Shown piece by piece: positions 1-7,605 of a stretch of 22,639 bases of DNA (its first letter is position 1; each line of letters starts with the position of its first letter). The DNA is from Candidatus Bathyarchaeota archaeon. GTDB lineage: Archaea; Thermoproteota; Bathyarchaeia; TCS64. Location of the stretch: assembly GCA_013329615.1 (NCBI GenBank), contig DUKA01000224.1:1-22639 (forward strand), read 5' to 3'. The translations under genes were made by a program, and so were the position numbers. The notes under the pieces are model-generated. The model had not been told where the DNA came from. It ran no database searches and saw only the letters and a list, made by a program, of their open reading frames with translations.

Positions 1-24
1 GGCTTCGGCGGCCGCAGGTACTAA
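1..24 (+). CDS. C-terminal end of a truncated upstream gene
   Basis: Reading frame 1 from the window edge gives seven codons for GFGGRRY and then a TAA at 22-24. The codons (GGC, TTC, CGC, TAC) match the usage of neighbouring genes. A promoter for the next gene starts right after the stop, which fits a gene ending here. A glycine/arginine-rich tail is not enough to name a product. Seven codons could be open by chance, so this is tentative. Confidence 0.4.
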   Translation, partial: GFGGRRY

Positions 25-34
25 GCCCAACCTT

Positions 35-42
35 CTTATTTT
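35..42 (+). promoter_or_regulatory. TATA-like element of the cyclophilin gene
   Basis: CTTATTTT is centred about 26 bases before the ATG at 64. That is the spacing expected for a leaderless archaeal transcript. No Shine-Dalgarno is seen before the ATG. Confidence 0.5.
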
Positions 43-63
43 CAGCAGTCATTTCATCCAGCC

Positions 64-561
64 ATGTCAGAGACAGTTGTGCTCGAGACAAACAAGGGCA
101 ACATAGAGATCGAACTCAACAGGGCAAAAGCCCCCGCCACCGTCGACAACTTCGTAAAATACGTCAAGGAGGGCTTCTTCGACGGCACAATCTTCCACCG
201 AGTCATCCCCGACTTCATGATACAGGGCGGCGGATTCACAACCAACGGCGTAGAGAAGAAGACCCGCCAGTCCATACGCCTCGAGGCCAAGAACGGACTC
301 AAGAACACAAAAGGCACCATAGCCATGGCGCGCACAAACGACCCAGACTCCGCCACCAGCCAGTTCTTCATAAACCTCATCGACAACCACTTCCTGAACG
401 CGAGCCCCAGCAACCAGGGCTACGCCGTCTTCGGCAAGGTAACTGCAGGCGCAGAGGTCGTCGACGCCATCGCCAAGGTTAGGACGGGCCCCCACCCGCC
501 ACACAGCGACTGGCCACGCGAAGACATAGTCATAACCCGCGCTACTATGAAGGCCGCGTAA
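64..561 (+). CDS. peptidyl-prolyl cis-trans isomerase, cyclophilin type
   Basis: This 165-residue protein is a single cyclophilin domain with no signal peptide, so it should act in the cytoplasm. Cyclophilins isomerise the peptide bond before proline and help folding. Visible hallmarks are FHRVIPDFMIQGG, with the catalytic Arg at residue 46, Phe 51 and Gln 54, then the ATSQFFINL segment and GYAVFGKV near the C-terminus. The length is normal for the compact prokaryotic form. The ATG at 64 lies about 26 bases after a TATA-like element, which supports this start. The gene is followed by an independent promoter for the arginase-like gene, so the two need not be co-transcribed. Confidence 0.95.
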   Translation: MSETVVLETNKGNIEIELNRAKAPATVDNFVKYVKEGFFDGTIFHRVIPDFMIQGGGFTTNGVEKKTRQSIRLEAKNGLKNTKGTIAMARTNDPDSATSQFFINLIDNHFLNASPSNQGYAVFGKVTAGAEVVDAIAKVRTGPHPPHSDWPREDIVITRATMKAA

Positions 562-564
562 ACC

Positions 565-574
565 ATTTTTTAAG
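565..574 (+). promoter_or_regulatory. TATA-like element of the arginase-like gene
   Basis: ATTTTTTAAG lies 33 bases (centre) before the ATG at 604 and directly after the cyclophilin stop codon. The T-run may also help terminate the cyclophilin transcript. Confidence 0.5.
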
Positions 575-603
575 CACACCCCACCCCCTTCTACCCGATA
601 TAC

Positions 604-1509
604 ATGGTCGAGAACCTACGAGTCGCCCTTGACAAGTTCCCATACAGCGGCCAATACGGCCTCAAAGAGGTAGGCATACAGGCCGACGCCCTCGAACAGG
701 GCGGACTACCCGAACTACTCAAGAAGAATGGCTGTACCGTCGAGGAGGTATTCGCAACAAAGCTCACCGCCGACGAGGAGAAGCAGTACGGCGAGATCAA
801 CCACCTCGGCCTCGCCAACAAGCACCTCGCCGACGCCGTCTCCGCCCAACTCAAGAATGGCGTCCTCCCCCTCGGCCTCCTGCAGAACTGCAACGGTCTC
901 ATGGGCATGCTCGCAGGCGTCCAGCACAGCGGCGGATGGAAACCCCTCAAAGTGGGACTCGTCTGGATAGACGCCCACGGCGACTTCAACACCCCCGAGA
1001 CCACCTACAGCGGCATGCTCGGCGGGATGCCCGTCGCTATCAGCTGCGGCCTCTGCTACGACCGCCTACGCCGCACATGCGGCCTCGACCCAGCGCTGCC
1101 CCCCAAATACGTCACAATGGTCGCCGTCCGCGACACCGACCCCTACGAGCAAGACGCAATAGACCGCCACGACATAGCCCAGATCACAGTCGACGACCTC
1201 AAGGGCGACAGCCCCGCCGTCGACATGGAGATGGAGCGCCTCAGCGTCCTATGCGACAAGATATACATACACGTCGACGCTGACGTCCTCGACCCATCCG
1301 ACATCCCCGGCGCGGGGCTGCCGGTCGCCAATGGACCGACCGCCAAGGAGCTTGCGGACGCCATAGAGGTCATGTTCGAGTACCCCAAGGCCGCCGCCTT
1401 CGGAGTCGCCAGCTACCCGGCCGCACGCGACCCGGACAAGAAGGCGCTAAAATCCGTCTACATGCTATACGAGGCAACCGTAAAAGGGGCTCAGAGCCGG
1501 GTCGACTAG
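604..1509 (+). CDS. arginase/agmatinase (ureohydrolase) family protein, atypical metal site
   Basis: This 301-residue protein has the ureohydrolase fold signatures WIDAHGDFNTPE (residues 121-132, with Asp123, His125 and Asp127 as metal ligands) and HVDADVLDP (from residue 223, ligands Asp225 and Asp227). Classical members hydrolyse guanidino compounds such as arginine or agmatine to urea with two Mn ions. Where they carry the GGDHS motif with the first metal-binding His, this protein reads LLQNCNGLMG (residues 92-101), so that His is an Asn or Cys. The binuclear centre is therefore probably altered and the substrate cannot be assumed. The gene converges on the DAO-family oxidoreductase, and the two stop codons overlap within one CTAG. 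It could be a true amidinohydrolase, a related amide or imino hydrolase, or a divergent regulator. Confidence 0.85.
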   Translation: MVENLRVALDKFPYSGQYGLKEVGIQADALEQGGLPELLKKNGCTVEEVFATKLTADEEKQYGEINHLGLANKHLADAVSAQLKNGVLPLGLLQNCNGLMGMLAGVQHSGGWKPLKVGLVWIDAHGDFNTPETTYSGMLGGMPVAISCGLCYDRLRRTCGLDPALPPKYVTMVAVRDTDPYEQDAIDRHDIAQITVDDLKGDSPAVDMEMERLSVLCDKIYIHVDADVLDPSDIPGAGLPVANGPTAKELADAIEVMFEYPKAAAFGVASYPAARDPDKKALKSVYMLYEATVKGAQSRVD

Positions 1510-2786
1510 ACCACTAGGGTCTCTTTCTCGACCCGCCTGTTCGCGATGCTCAGGTCGCTGCACTTGAAGCCGCGTCCCCCGTAGAGGGTGGCGTACTCCT
1601 TCTCCTCGTTGACCGCGTCGACTATGCGGCCGAGGGCGTCGCTCTTCATTATGCCGCTGCCGCTCGCCGCGCCCACGTAGATGAGCCCGGGGGAAGCCTC
1701 AACGATGGGCGTCTGGTCGAAGCCGTTAATGGCGTACTGTCCCGCCCAGCTGTTCGCGGGGCGAACATCCTCGAAGCACGGCAGGTACTGGACGAGTGCG
1801 TGGTAGATGTTGTTGGCGTAGTAGTCGTCCTCCGGCTTGGGGTCGTCCTCAAGCTCGAACTTGCGGCCGAGGTTGTCGGCACAGGCGAGCCAGATGCTCT
1901 CCTCCGAAACCTCCCCCTTCAGCAGTATCCCCGCCGTGGGCAGGATGGTGACGGGCAGCTTGTTGTCCTCGTTAAAGTCCTTCGTGTTCAGAAGCCTGCT
2001 CAGTTTGGGGTCCTTGAATGCGAATATCTGCCTCTTCTTCGGCCTCATCAGGCAGTCGAAGCCTATCGGGTCGAGTATCTTCGACGCCCACGTGCCGCAG
2101 GCGACGACGGTCGTCTCGGCGAGTATCTTGCCCTTCGACGTCTCGGCGCCGGCGATGCGACTCTCCTGCCAGACGAATGGCTCACCGGGTATCCCGAGGG
2201 GTTCAACCGGGTCATGCAGGAGCTTCGTCGCATCTGTGTTGTAGTGTATCTCGCCGCTGATCTTCAGGAACTCTGCCTCGTAAGCCTTGACGAGCCTGTC
2301 GACGTCAACGCTGCCGCAGTTGGGGCCGAATACGCCCATCTCGACGTCCTCGAGCCCCATCATCTGAGAGTCCTCGCTGTCGTCGAACTCGGTGATGAGG
2401 TCGGGCATCATCTGCTTTAGCTCCTCGCTGCTGTATTCGAGGATGCGTGCGCCCCTCTTCTTGGCGACGTCGAACGGCGTGCGGCGCTCCCTGTACTCGT
2501 CCTCGGGGAGGAGCCAGAGGTAGCCGAGTTCGTGCATACCAATGTCATATTCGAGGTCCTCCTGCAGGTGGTGGAACCAGTCGATGGTCGAGTCCGCGAG
2601 GAGGTAGTTTGTTTCGCTTGCGAAGAGGTTACGATACCCCCCCTCGCTCTTGGCGCTGTTGCCCTGCCCGGGGCCGCTCAGCTTCTCGACGACGACCACC
2701 TTACGCGAGGGGTCGCGTTTCTTCATGTAGTATGCGGAGCTAAGCCCTAGGACTCCGGCGCCGACGACGAGGACGTCAGTCTCCAA
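1506..2786 (-). CDS. FAD-dependent oxidoreductase, DAO family
   Basis: This 426-residue flavoprotein begins with a beta strand and the dinucleotide-binding motif GAGVLGLSSAYY at residues 9-20. An acidic end of the second strand (VVVVEK) follows, and then the GNSAKSEGGYRN segment typical of DAO/FOXRED1-like oxidoreductases. A second FAD-contacting part near the C-terminus contains YVGAASGSGIMKS. Relatives oxidise secondary or D-amino acids, sarcosine or glycerol-3-phosphate; the substrate here is unknown. No signal peptide or membrane segment is seen. The start is a TTG at 2786; the fold begins five residues later, so little can be missing. It is transcribed divergently from the first MBL-fold gene, with about 100 bases between the starts. 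It may feed products to, or take them from, the neighbouring hydrolases. Confidence 0.9.
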   Translation of the reverse strand: METDVLVVGAGVLGLSSAYYMKKRDPSRKVVVVEKLSGPGQGNSAKSEGGYRNLFASETNYLLADSTIDWFHHLQEDLEYDIGMHELGYLWLLPEDEYRERRTPFDVAKKRGARILEYSSEELKQMMPDLITEFDDSEDSQMMGLEDVEMGVFGPNCGSVDVDRLVKAYEAEFLKISGEIHYNTDATKLLHDPVEPLGIPGEPFVWQESRIAGAETSKGKILAETTVVACGTWASKILDPIGFDCLMRPKKRQIFAFKDPKLSRLLNTKDFNEDNKLPVTILPTAGILLKGEVSEESIWLACADNLGRKFELEDDPKPEDDYYANNIYHALVQYLPCFEDVRPANSWAGQYAINGFDQTPIVEASPGLIYVGAASGSGIMKSDALGRIVDAVNEEKEYATLYGGRGFKCSDLSIANRRVEKETLVV

Positions 2787-2852
2787 AGCTTCCTTCGATA
2801 AGCGTGTCGGCAGCTTGGATAATAGATTATCTCCGTTTTCGGCGCGATAGTG

Positions 2853-2858
2853 TAATAT
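2853..2858 (+). promoter_or_regulatory. TATA element of MBL-fold gene 1
   Basis: TAATAT is centred about 29 bases before the ATG at 2885. It decides the start against a longer frame that would begin at 2804 upstream of this element. Confidence 0.55.
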
Positions 2859-2884
2859 CCGGCGTCGGTGGAGTACACCCCGAC

Positions 2885-3799
2885 ATGTCCGCGAAGGAAG
2901 AGAACGTCATAGTCCCGAAGGGTTGGTGGGAGAGTCTCCCACGCAAGGTCTACTCCAAGCTTGAGAGGGTGAAGACGAGCCAGCCGTGGTTCGAGGTCTA
3001 CAAGCTGAACGAGAAGACGTACGCCATCTACGAACCCTACCAGTTCGAGGAGACTCTGAGCTATGTCGTCGAGGGTGACAAGAAGGCGATCCTCATCGAC
3101 ACCGGCGACGGCATCGGCGACATAAAGAAGCTCGCCGAGGAGCTGACCGACTTGCCGCTCCACGTCGTCAACACCCACACGCACGTCGACCACGTGGCGC
3201 AGAACTACATGTTCAAGGAGGTCTGGTGTTACGACGGCCCGATGGCGCGCGAAGTCGAGAAGACGGGTTACCCGAACAGCAAGACGGCACCCATGGTCGG
3301 CCCCGGTATGACTTGGAAGCCGCTGCCCAAGGGCTTCGACGCCAAGAAGTGGGTCGTTCCGCCGTACAAGGTGACTCACTGGATGAAGGACGGCGAGGTG
3401 ATCGACCTCGGCGGCAGGAAGCTAGAGGTCATATACACGCCGGGCCACAGCAACGACCACGCTGCGCTCCTCGACAAGAAGAACCGGTGGCTCTGGACGG
3501 GCGACATCTTCTACACGGGCGGCGTCTACACGTACCTGCCCGGCGGCGACCTAGACCAGTTCATCGCCAGCTACGAGAAGATGGTCAAGCTCATGCCCGA
3601 GTTTGACTACTTGATGCCCAGCCACAACGAGCCCATGGTGCCAAAGGAAGTACTCAAGACTGTGCTCGAGAAGGCGAAGCTCATCCGCGCCGGTAAGGAG
3701 AAGAAGTACACCGAGGGCGTCGACGACGGTGAGAAGATCAGGCGCCATCAGTACGATAACTTCGCCATCATCACCTTCGAGAAGCAGATAAAGAAGTAG
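2885..3799 (+). CDS. MBL-fold metallo-hydrolase, paralog 1 of 3
   Basis: This 304-residue metallo-beta-lactamase-fold hydrolase keeps all metal ligands: HTHVDH at residues 98-103, His188 in TPGHS, Asp207 in TGDIFY and His247 in MPSHNEP. That predicts a binuclear zinc or iron site for hydrolysis of an ester, thioester, amide or phosphoester. Residues 1-60 form an N-terminal module (VPKGWW, LPRK, PWFEVY, TYAIYE, QFEE) shared with the next two genes. The WKPLP segment at 144-148 is also shared. No signal peptide is present, so it should be cytoplasmic. A longer frame opens at 2804, but the ATG at 2885 aligns with the paralogs and sits 29 bases after a TATA element. The substrate is not deducible; a glyoxalase II-like or lactonase role is possible. 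Confidence 0.92.
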   Translation: MSAKEENVIVPKGWWESLPRKVYSKLERVKTSQPWFEVYKLNEKTYAIYEPYQFEETLSYVVEGDKKAILIDTGDGIGDIKKLAEELTDLPLHVVNTHTHVDHVAQNYMFKEVWCYDGPMAREVEKTGYPNSKTAPMVGPGMTWKPLPKGFDAKKWVVPPYKVTHWMKDGEVIDLGGRKLEVIYTPGHSNDHAALLDKKNRWLWTGDIFYTGGVYTYLPGGDLDQFIASYEKMVKLMPEFDYLMPSHNEPMVPKEVLKTVLEKAKLIRAGKEKKYTEGVDDGEKIRRHQYDNFAIITFEKQIKK

Positions 3800-3817
3800 C
3801 CTCGAAGGGCTAACCCC

Positions 3818-3823
3818 TATAAC
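3818..3823 (+). promoter_or_regulatory. TATA element of MBL-fold gene 2
   Basis: TATAAC is centred about 26 bases before the ATG at 3847, which suggests a leaderless transcript separate from MBL-fold gene 1. Confidence 0.6.
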
Positions 3824-3846
3824 CTCGAAGCCGGCATTTTCTCCCC

Positions 3847-4749
3847 ATGTCGTTACCTCCAGAGGACAGAAGCGTACTGGTCGCTGACAAGTGGTGGAGC
3901 AAGCTCCCCCGCCCGGCCTACAGGAACCTGAAACGGGTCCCCGTAACCGATGAGTGGTTTGAGGTCTACCTCGTCGGCAGGGACACGTATATCATCTATG
4001 AGCCGGGGCAGTACGAGGAGGCGATAAGCACCCTAGTCATCGGCGGGGCGCGCGCCACGCTCATCGACACCGGCTGCGGCATAGGCAACATCGGCAAGGT
4101 CGTGGACGAGATCACGGACCTGCCTGTCTTTGTCGTCAACACCCACGCACACAACGACCACATCGCCGACAACCACCGATTCAAGGAAATATGGATGCTC
4201 GACCACCCGTGGAGCGTCGAAGCGCAGAAGGGGTTGCCGAACAGCGAGATGGCGCACCTAGTCGCCAAGGGGATGGTGTGGAAGCCGCTGCCCAAGGGCT
4301 TCGTGAAGGAGAAGTACGTCGTGCCCCCCTTCAAGGTCGCCCACTTCTTCAGGGACGGCGAGGAGATAGACCTCGGCGGGCGCATCCTAGAAGTCATACA
4401 CACCCCCGGGCACACCCCCGACTCGTGCTGCTTCCTAGACCGCGACCACCGCCTACTCTTCACAGGTGACATGTTCTACACCGGAGGCATCTACACCTAC
4501 CTAAACGGCGGCGACATACCCACCTTCGTCAAGAGCTACCGGAAGATGCTCACATACTACGACGCCTTCGACAGGCTGATGCCGAGCCATAACGAGCCAT
4601 ACGTCGAGAAGGAGCTTCTCAAGCAGGTTCTAAAGGCCGTCGAGGACGTGGCGGCGGGCAAGGGTAAATACGTCGAGGGGAAGGACATGGGCATACCGAT
4701 CAAGAAGTATGACTTCGGGCGCTTCAGCATAGTCGCCCGCGCCCCCTAG
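3847..4749 (+). CDS. MBL-fold metallo-hydrolase, paralog 2 of 3
   Basis: This 300-residue protein aligns along its whole length with the genes on both sides. It has the N-terminal WWSKLPR, EWFEVY and TYIIYEPGQ segments and LIDTGCGIG. The metal motif HAHNDH is at residues 100-105, followed by GMVWKPLPKGF, HTPGHTPDS, TGDMFYTGG and MPSHNEP. The ligand set is complete, so an active metallo-hydrolase is expected. The X in HxHxDH differs among the three copies (V, N, L), as does the residue after LIDTG (D, C, N). These sit near the active site and may tune specificity. The ATG follows a TATA element by about 26 bases, so this copy probably has its own promoter. It most likely arose with its neighbours by tandem duplication. 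Confidence 0.92.
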   Translation: MSLPPEDRSVLVADKWWSKLPRPAYRNLKRVPVTDEWFEVYLVGRDTYIIYEPGQYEEAISTLVIGGARATLIDTGCGIGNIGKVVDEITDLPVFVVNTHAHNDHIADNHRFKEIWMLDHPWSVEAQKGLPNSEMAHLVAKGMVWKPLPKGFVKEKYVVPPFKVAHFFRDGEEIDLGGRILEVIHTPGHTPDSCCFLDRDHRLLFTGDMFYTGGIYTYLNGGDIPTFVKSYRKMLTYYDAFDRLMPSHNEPYVEKELLKQVLKAVEDVAAGKGKYVEGKDMGIPIKKYDFGRFSIVARAP

Positions 4750-4762
4750 TTTCCCGATAGGG

Positions 4763-4769
4763 TAATATT
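4763..4769 (+). promoter_or_regulatory. TATA element of MBL-fold gene 3
   Basis: TAATATT is centred about 27 bases before the ATG at 4793. It resembles the TAATAT element of MBL-fold gene 1. Confidence 0.6.
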
Positions 4770-4792
4770 CGCGTCGCGCCCCGTATCGCGCC

Positions 4793-5701
4793 ATGGCATA
4801 CTCGAACAAGACAGACCCCGGACTCATCGTGCCGAAGAAGTGGTACGAGTCCCTCCCTCGTAAGAGCTGGAGCAGATTCGACAAAGTCGAAACCACTCAC
4901 CCGTGGTTCAGCGTCTACGAGACAACCCCCGAGACATACGCCATCTACGAGGACGGGCAGTTCGAGGAAGTCATAAGCTACCTCGTTCTAGGCGAGGACA
5001 CCGCCGCCCTCATCGACACCGGCAACGGCATCGGAGACATAAAGGCGCTCTGCGAGGAGCTGACCGACCTGCCCACCATGGTAGTGAACACTCACGCCCA
5101 CCTCGACCACACCGGCGGCAACTCAGCATTCGAGGAGATCGCACTCTACGACCACCCGTGGGCACGCGCCCGCACAAAGGGCAGGCCCAAGGAGGGCATC
5201 GATGTCGGCAACTACGTCAGCGGCGAGATGGTCTGGAAACCACTCCCCCGCGAAGTCGACCCCAAGACGTGGCACACCGACCCCTTCAACGTCACGAGGT
5301 GGATGAAGGAGGGAGACGAGATAGACCTCGGCGGCAAGAAACTCGAGGTCATACACACCCCCGGCCACACCCCCGATAGCGTTTGCCTGCTGGAGCGCAA
5401 CGAGCGCCTCCTCTTCACAGGCGACATATTCTACCCCGCACCCATCTACATCTACTCCCCCGACTCCGACATGGACGAGTTCATCAGCAGCTTCCGCAAG
5501 ATGGTGAAGGCCGACTACGACTACGCCATGCCGGCGCACAACGAGTCGATGGTCGAGAAGAAGGTGGTCGAGGACGTGCTCAACGCCATCGAGACGATAA
5601 AGGCGGGCAAGGCCGGCGCGTTCAAGCCCGGCGTAGCCAATGGCATAAAGGTACGCCGATACGACTACCCCCGATTCGCCCTCATCGTCCGCGACGAGTA
5701 G
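4793..5701 (+). CDS. MBL-fold metallo-hydrolase, paralog 3 of 3
   Basis: This 302-residue protein is the third member of the tandem set. It shares VPKKWYESLPRK, PWFSVYE, TYAIYEDGQFEE and LIDTGNGIGDIK with copy 1, to which it looks closest in the N-terminal half. The ligands are HAHLDH at residues 101-106, then HTPGHTPDS, TGDIFY and a final His in MPAHNES, where the other two copies have MPSHNEP. The predicted role is a cytoplasmic binuclear metal hydrolase of unknown substrate. The start at 4793 is supported by a TATA element 27 bases upstream and by alignment with the paralogs. The stop codon is followed at once by the promoter of the fourth, shorter MBL-fold gene. Confidence 0.92.
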   Translation: MAYSNKTDPGLIVPKKWYESLPRKSWSRFDKVETTHPWFSVYETTPETYAIYEDGQFEEVISYLVLGEDTAALIDTGNGIGDIKALCEELTDLPTMVVNTHAHLDHTGGNSAFEEIALYDHPWARARTKGRPKEGIDVGNYVSGEMVWKPLPREVDPKTWHTDPFNVTRWMKEGDEIDLGGKKLEVIHTPGHTPDSVCLLERNERLLFTGDIFYPAPIYIYSPDSDMDEFISSFRKMVKADYDYAMPAHNESMVEKKVVEDVLNAIETIKAGKAGAFKPGVANGIKVRRYDYPRFALIVRDE

Positions 5702-5706
5702 CCCCC

Positions 5707-5715
5707 TTTTTAAAC
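5707..5715 (+). promoter_or_regulatory. TATA element of MBL-fold gene 4
   Basis: TTTTTAAAC is centred about 26 bases before a GTG at 5737. This position selects the GTG as the start codon. Confidence 0.6.
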
Positions 5716-5736
5716 ACAAGAACCCCTCACTCAACC

Positions 5737-6360
5737 GTGGCGGAAGAGAGGGTACACGTCGTCGAGCACCGCATGGCTGGGCTCGTCCCGGTCGTCAACT
5801 CTTTCATAGTCGAGGGGCAGGACCTCGCCCTTATAGACACGGGCCTCAACGACGGCTCCGCGGGGACCATCATCAAGAAGCTGGAGTCCCTCGACCACAA
5901 GTTCTCCGAGGTTGATCTCTGCATCATAACCCACGCCCACCGGGACCACATAGGCGGCCTCAAGGCACTCAAGGCGACGCGCCAACCCTTCCTCATCGCC
6001 GCCCACGACGCCGAGGCGGACGAGGTCGAGAAGGCGACCGGCCTCGAAGTCGACCTCAGACTCGTTGACGGCCAGACCGTCGGCGGATTCACCGTCGTCT
6101 ACCTCCCCGGCCACACCCTCGGGAGCGTCGCCCTTCTCTACGGCGGCACGCTGATAGCTGGCGACGCACTCAACGGCGGAGGCGCGGAGCTGAAGGGCCC
6201 CAACCCCATGTTCTCGAAGGACCGAGACACCGCCGAGGCGAGTGTGCGGAGCCTAGCCGACCTAGACTTCGACAGGGTGCTCGTCGGCCACGGCAGCGGG
6301 GTGCAAACGGGCGGCAAGGAGGCCCTCCTCAGGCTCATCGAGCGCATGGGCGAGCCCTGA
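5737..6360 (+). CDS. short MBL-fold metallo-hydrolase
   Basis: This 207-residue protein is a minimal metallo-beta-lactamase domain with HAHRDH at residues 66-71, LPGHTLGS, AGDAL and a last His in LVGHGSG. It lacks the N-terminal module and the WKPLP insertion of the three preceding paralogs. It is therefore a separate subfamily that happens to sit next to them, closer to generic glyoxalase II-like hydrolases. The frame is open upstream to 5383 inside the previous gene, but that part is out of frame with paralog 3 and has arginine/histidine-rich shadow composition. The GTG at 5737 sits 26 bases after a TATA element and gives the normal family N-terminus. The cytoplasmic substrate is unknown. 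Confidence 0.88.
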   Translation: MAEERVHVVEHRMAGLVPVVNSFIVEGQDLALIDTGLNDGSAGTIIKKLESLDHKFSEVDLCIITHAHRDHIGGLKALKATRQPFLIAAHDAEADEVEKATGLEVDLRLVDGQTVGGFTVVYLPGHTLGSVALLYGGTLIAGDALNGGGAELKGPNPMFSKDRDTAEASVRSLADLDFDRVLVGHGSGVQTGGKEALLRLIERMGEP

Positions 6361-6416
6361 GCCGTCGAATGCCTGAGATACGTTGAAATGTGGGCCGATT
6401 CGGCTCCATATACAGT

Positions 6417-7580
6417 ATGTCCGAGTCGAGGAGCCGGCTACTGAACCTTCTCATGGTCTTCCAGATGACCGGCTCCTTCAAGATGGGCATCGTCTCCCCC
6501 ATCCTCGCCCTACTCATCAGGAGGCAGGGCGTCTCCATAGTCGAGATAGGAGTCCTCGGCATGGCGGGGATGCTCGGCTGGCTCATCTTCGAGCCACTCA
6601 GCGGCGCCATCGCGGACAAGGTGAACCGGCGGCTGATGATCGCGTTCGCCTCCGTCTCCACCGCCGCCATATACGTCCTCTACCCACTCGCAACCGACTT
6701 CACCCACTTCCTCATACTCGCCTTCGCCATGAGCAGCCTCTCCTCCGCCTCAAGCGTACCGACCCGAGCACTCCTCACCGACCTCATACCCGCCTCGGGC
6801 CGCGGACATACCTACGGCAGATACATGATGATGGTGAGCGGAAGCTCGGCCATAGCACCCTTCCTAGGTGGCTACTTCTCCGAGACACTCGGCTACGCAC
6901 TCCCATTCTACGCCGCCGCTGGGGTTGGTATGATAGGTCTCGTTGCGATCATACTCATGGGACCACTGCCCCAAACCGAGAAGCGCGAGCAAGCGAAGAC
7001 AAAGATAACCGACGTCCTAAGCGCCGACCTCATCAACCTCTACATCGTCCGCGGACTCTACTTCTTCACATTCCCGTTCAGAAGCGGCTTCCTCCCCATA
7101 CTGCTTAATGAGAGCGCCCTGCACGCCTCGGAGACAGAGATCGGTACCTACATGACCCTCGTGAGCTTGACGGCTGCGGCCTCGCAGGCGTTCCTCGGCG
7201 ACCTCATAGACCGGGTTGGAGGCAGGAGGATAATAGTCGGGTCGATCAGCCTGCTCGCCGTCACCTACCTCGGCCTCATGGCGGTCACGTGGGTGCCCGT
7301 CCTCTTCCTCATTGGCGCCGTGCAGGGAGCGCTGCAGGCGGGCGCCGACACGAGCACGATGATCCACCTGATGAGCCTGCCGAACAAGGGCAAGAGCGGC
7401 ATGGTGATGGGCCTATTCGCCGAGGCGGAGAACATAGGCGGCATCATCGCGAACCCCGCCCTCGGCTACACCTACACCGCCTTCGGCCCGCTCTCCTCGC
7501 TCATCCTGATCTCAGGCGTCCTTATACTCACCGCCGGGTTCTCCGCGGTCAGGCTGAGGCCCGCGCCAACAGTATCATAA
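6417..7580 (+). CDS. MFS transporter
   Basis: This 387-residue membrane protein has about twelve hydrophobic segments. A typical MFS motif A, GAIADKVNRR, lies in the loop after segment 2, and a degenerate copy, GDLIDRVGGRR, lies in the second half. That indicates the usual two six-helix bundles in the cytoplasmic membrane. Drug/proton antiporters and sugar or organic acid carriers share this layout, so the substrate is open. The chosen ATG at 6417 gives a short cytoplasmic MSESRSR lead before helix 1. A GTG at 6390 would add nine residues and cannot be excluded. No convincing TATA element is seen, so it might be read through from the MBL-fold gene 57 bases upstream. It could import or export the substrate or product of the surrounding hydrolases. 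Confidence 0.9.
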   Translation: MSESRSRLLNLLMVFQMTGSFKMGIVSPILALLIRRQGVSIVEIGVLGMAGMLGWLIFEPLSGAIADKVNRRLMIAFASVSTAAIYVLYPLATDFTHFLILAFAMSSLSSASSVPTRALLTDLIPASGRGHTYGRYMMMVSGSSAIAPFLGGYFSETLGYALPFYAAAGVGMIGLVAIILMGPLPQTEKREQAKTKITDVLSADLINLYIVRGLYFFTFPFRSGFLPILLNESALHASETEIGTYMTLVSLTAAASQAFLGDLIDRVGGRRIIVGSISLLAVTYLGLMAVTWVPVLFLIGAVQGALQAGADTSTMIHLMSLPNKGKSGMVMGLFAEAENIGGIIANPALGYTYTAFGPLSSLILISGVLILTAGFSAVRLRPAPTVS

Positions 7581-7582
7581 AC
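7575..7582 (+). promoter_or_regulatory. TATA element of the DUF1177 gene
   Basis: TCATAAAC is centred about 27 bases before the ATG at 7606. It includes the TAA stop of the MFS gene (7578-7580), so promoter and stop codon share bases. Confidence 0.55.
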
Positions 7583-7605
7583 CCCCGCGGGCTCCACTAC
7601 GATCC

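Noticed and set aside
2804..2884. N-terminal extension of MBL-fold gene 1
   Set aside because: The paralogs begin at the position equivalent to 2885, and the TATA element at 2853 lies inside the extension.
5383..5736. Upstream extension of the fourth MBL-fold gene into paralog 3
   Set aside because: The extension is Arg/His/Pro-rich, overlaps a certain gene in another frame and lies before a good TATA element placed for the GTG at 5737.
6383..7108. A 241-codon open frame overlapping the MFS gene in another frame
   Set aside because: It is dominated by Arg, His, Pro and Thr, with no hydrophobic segments or motifs, while the overlapping MFS frame is clear.
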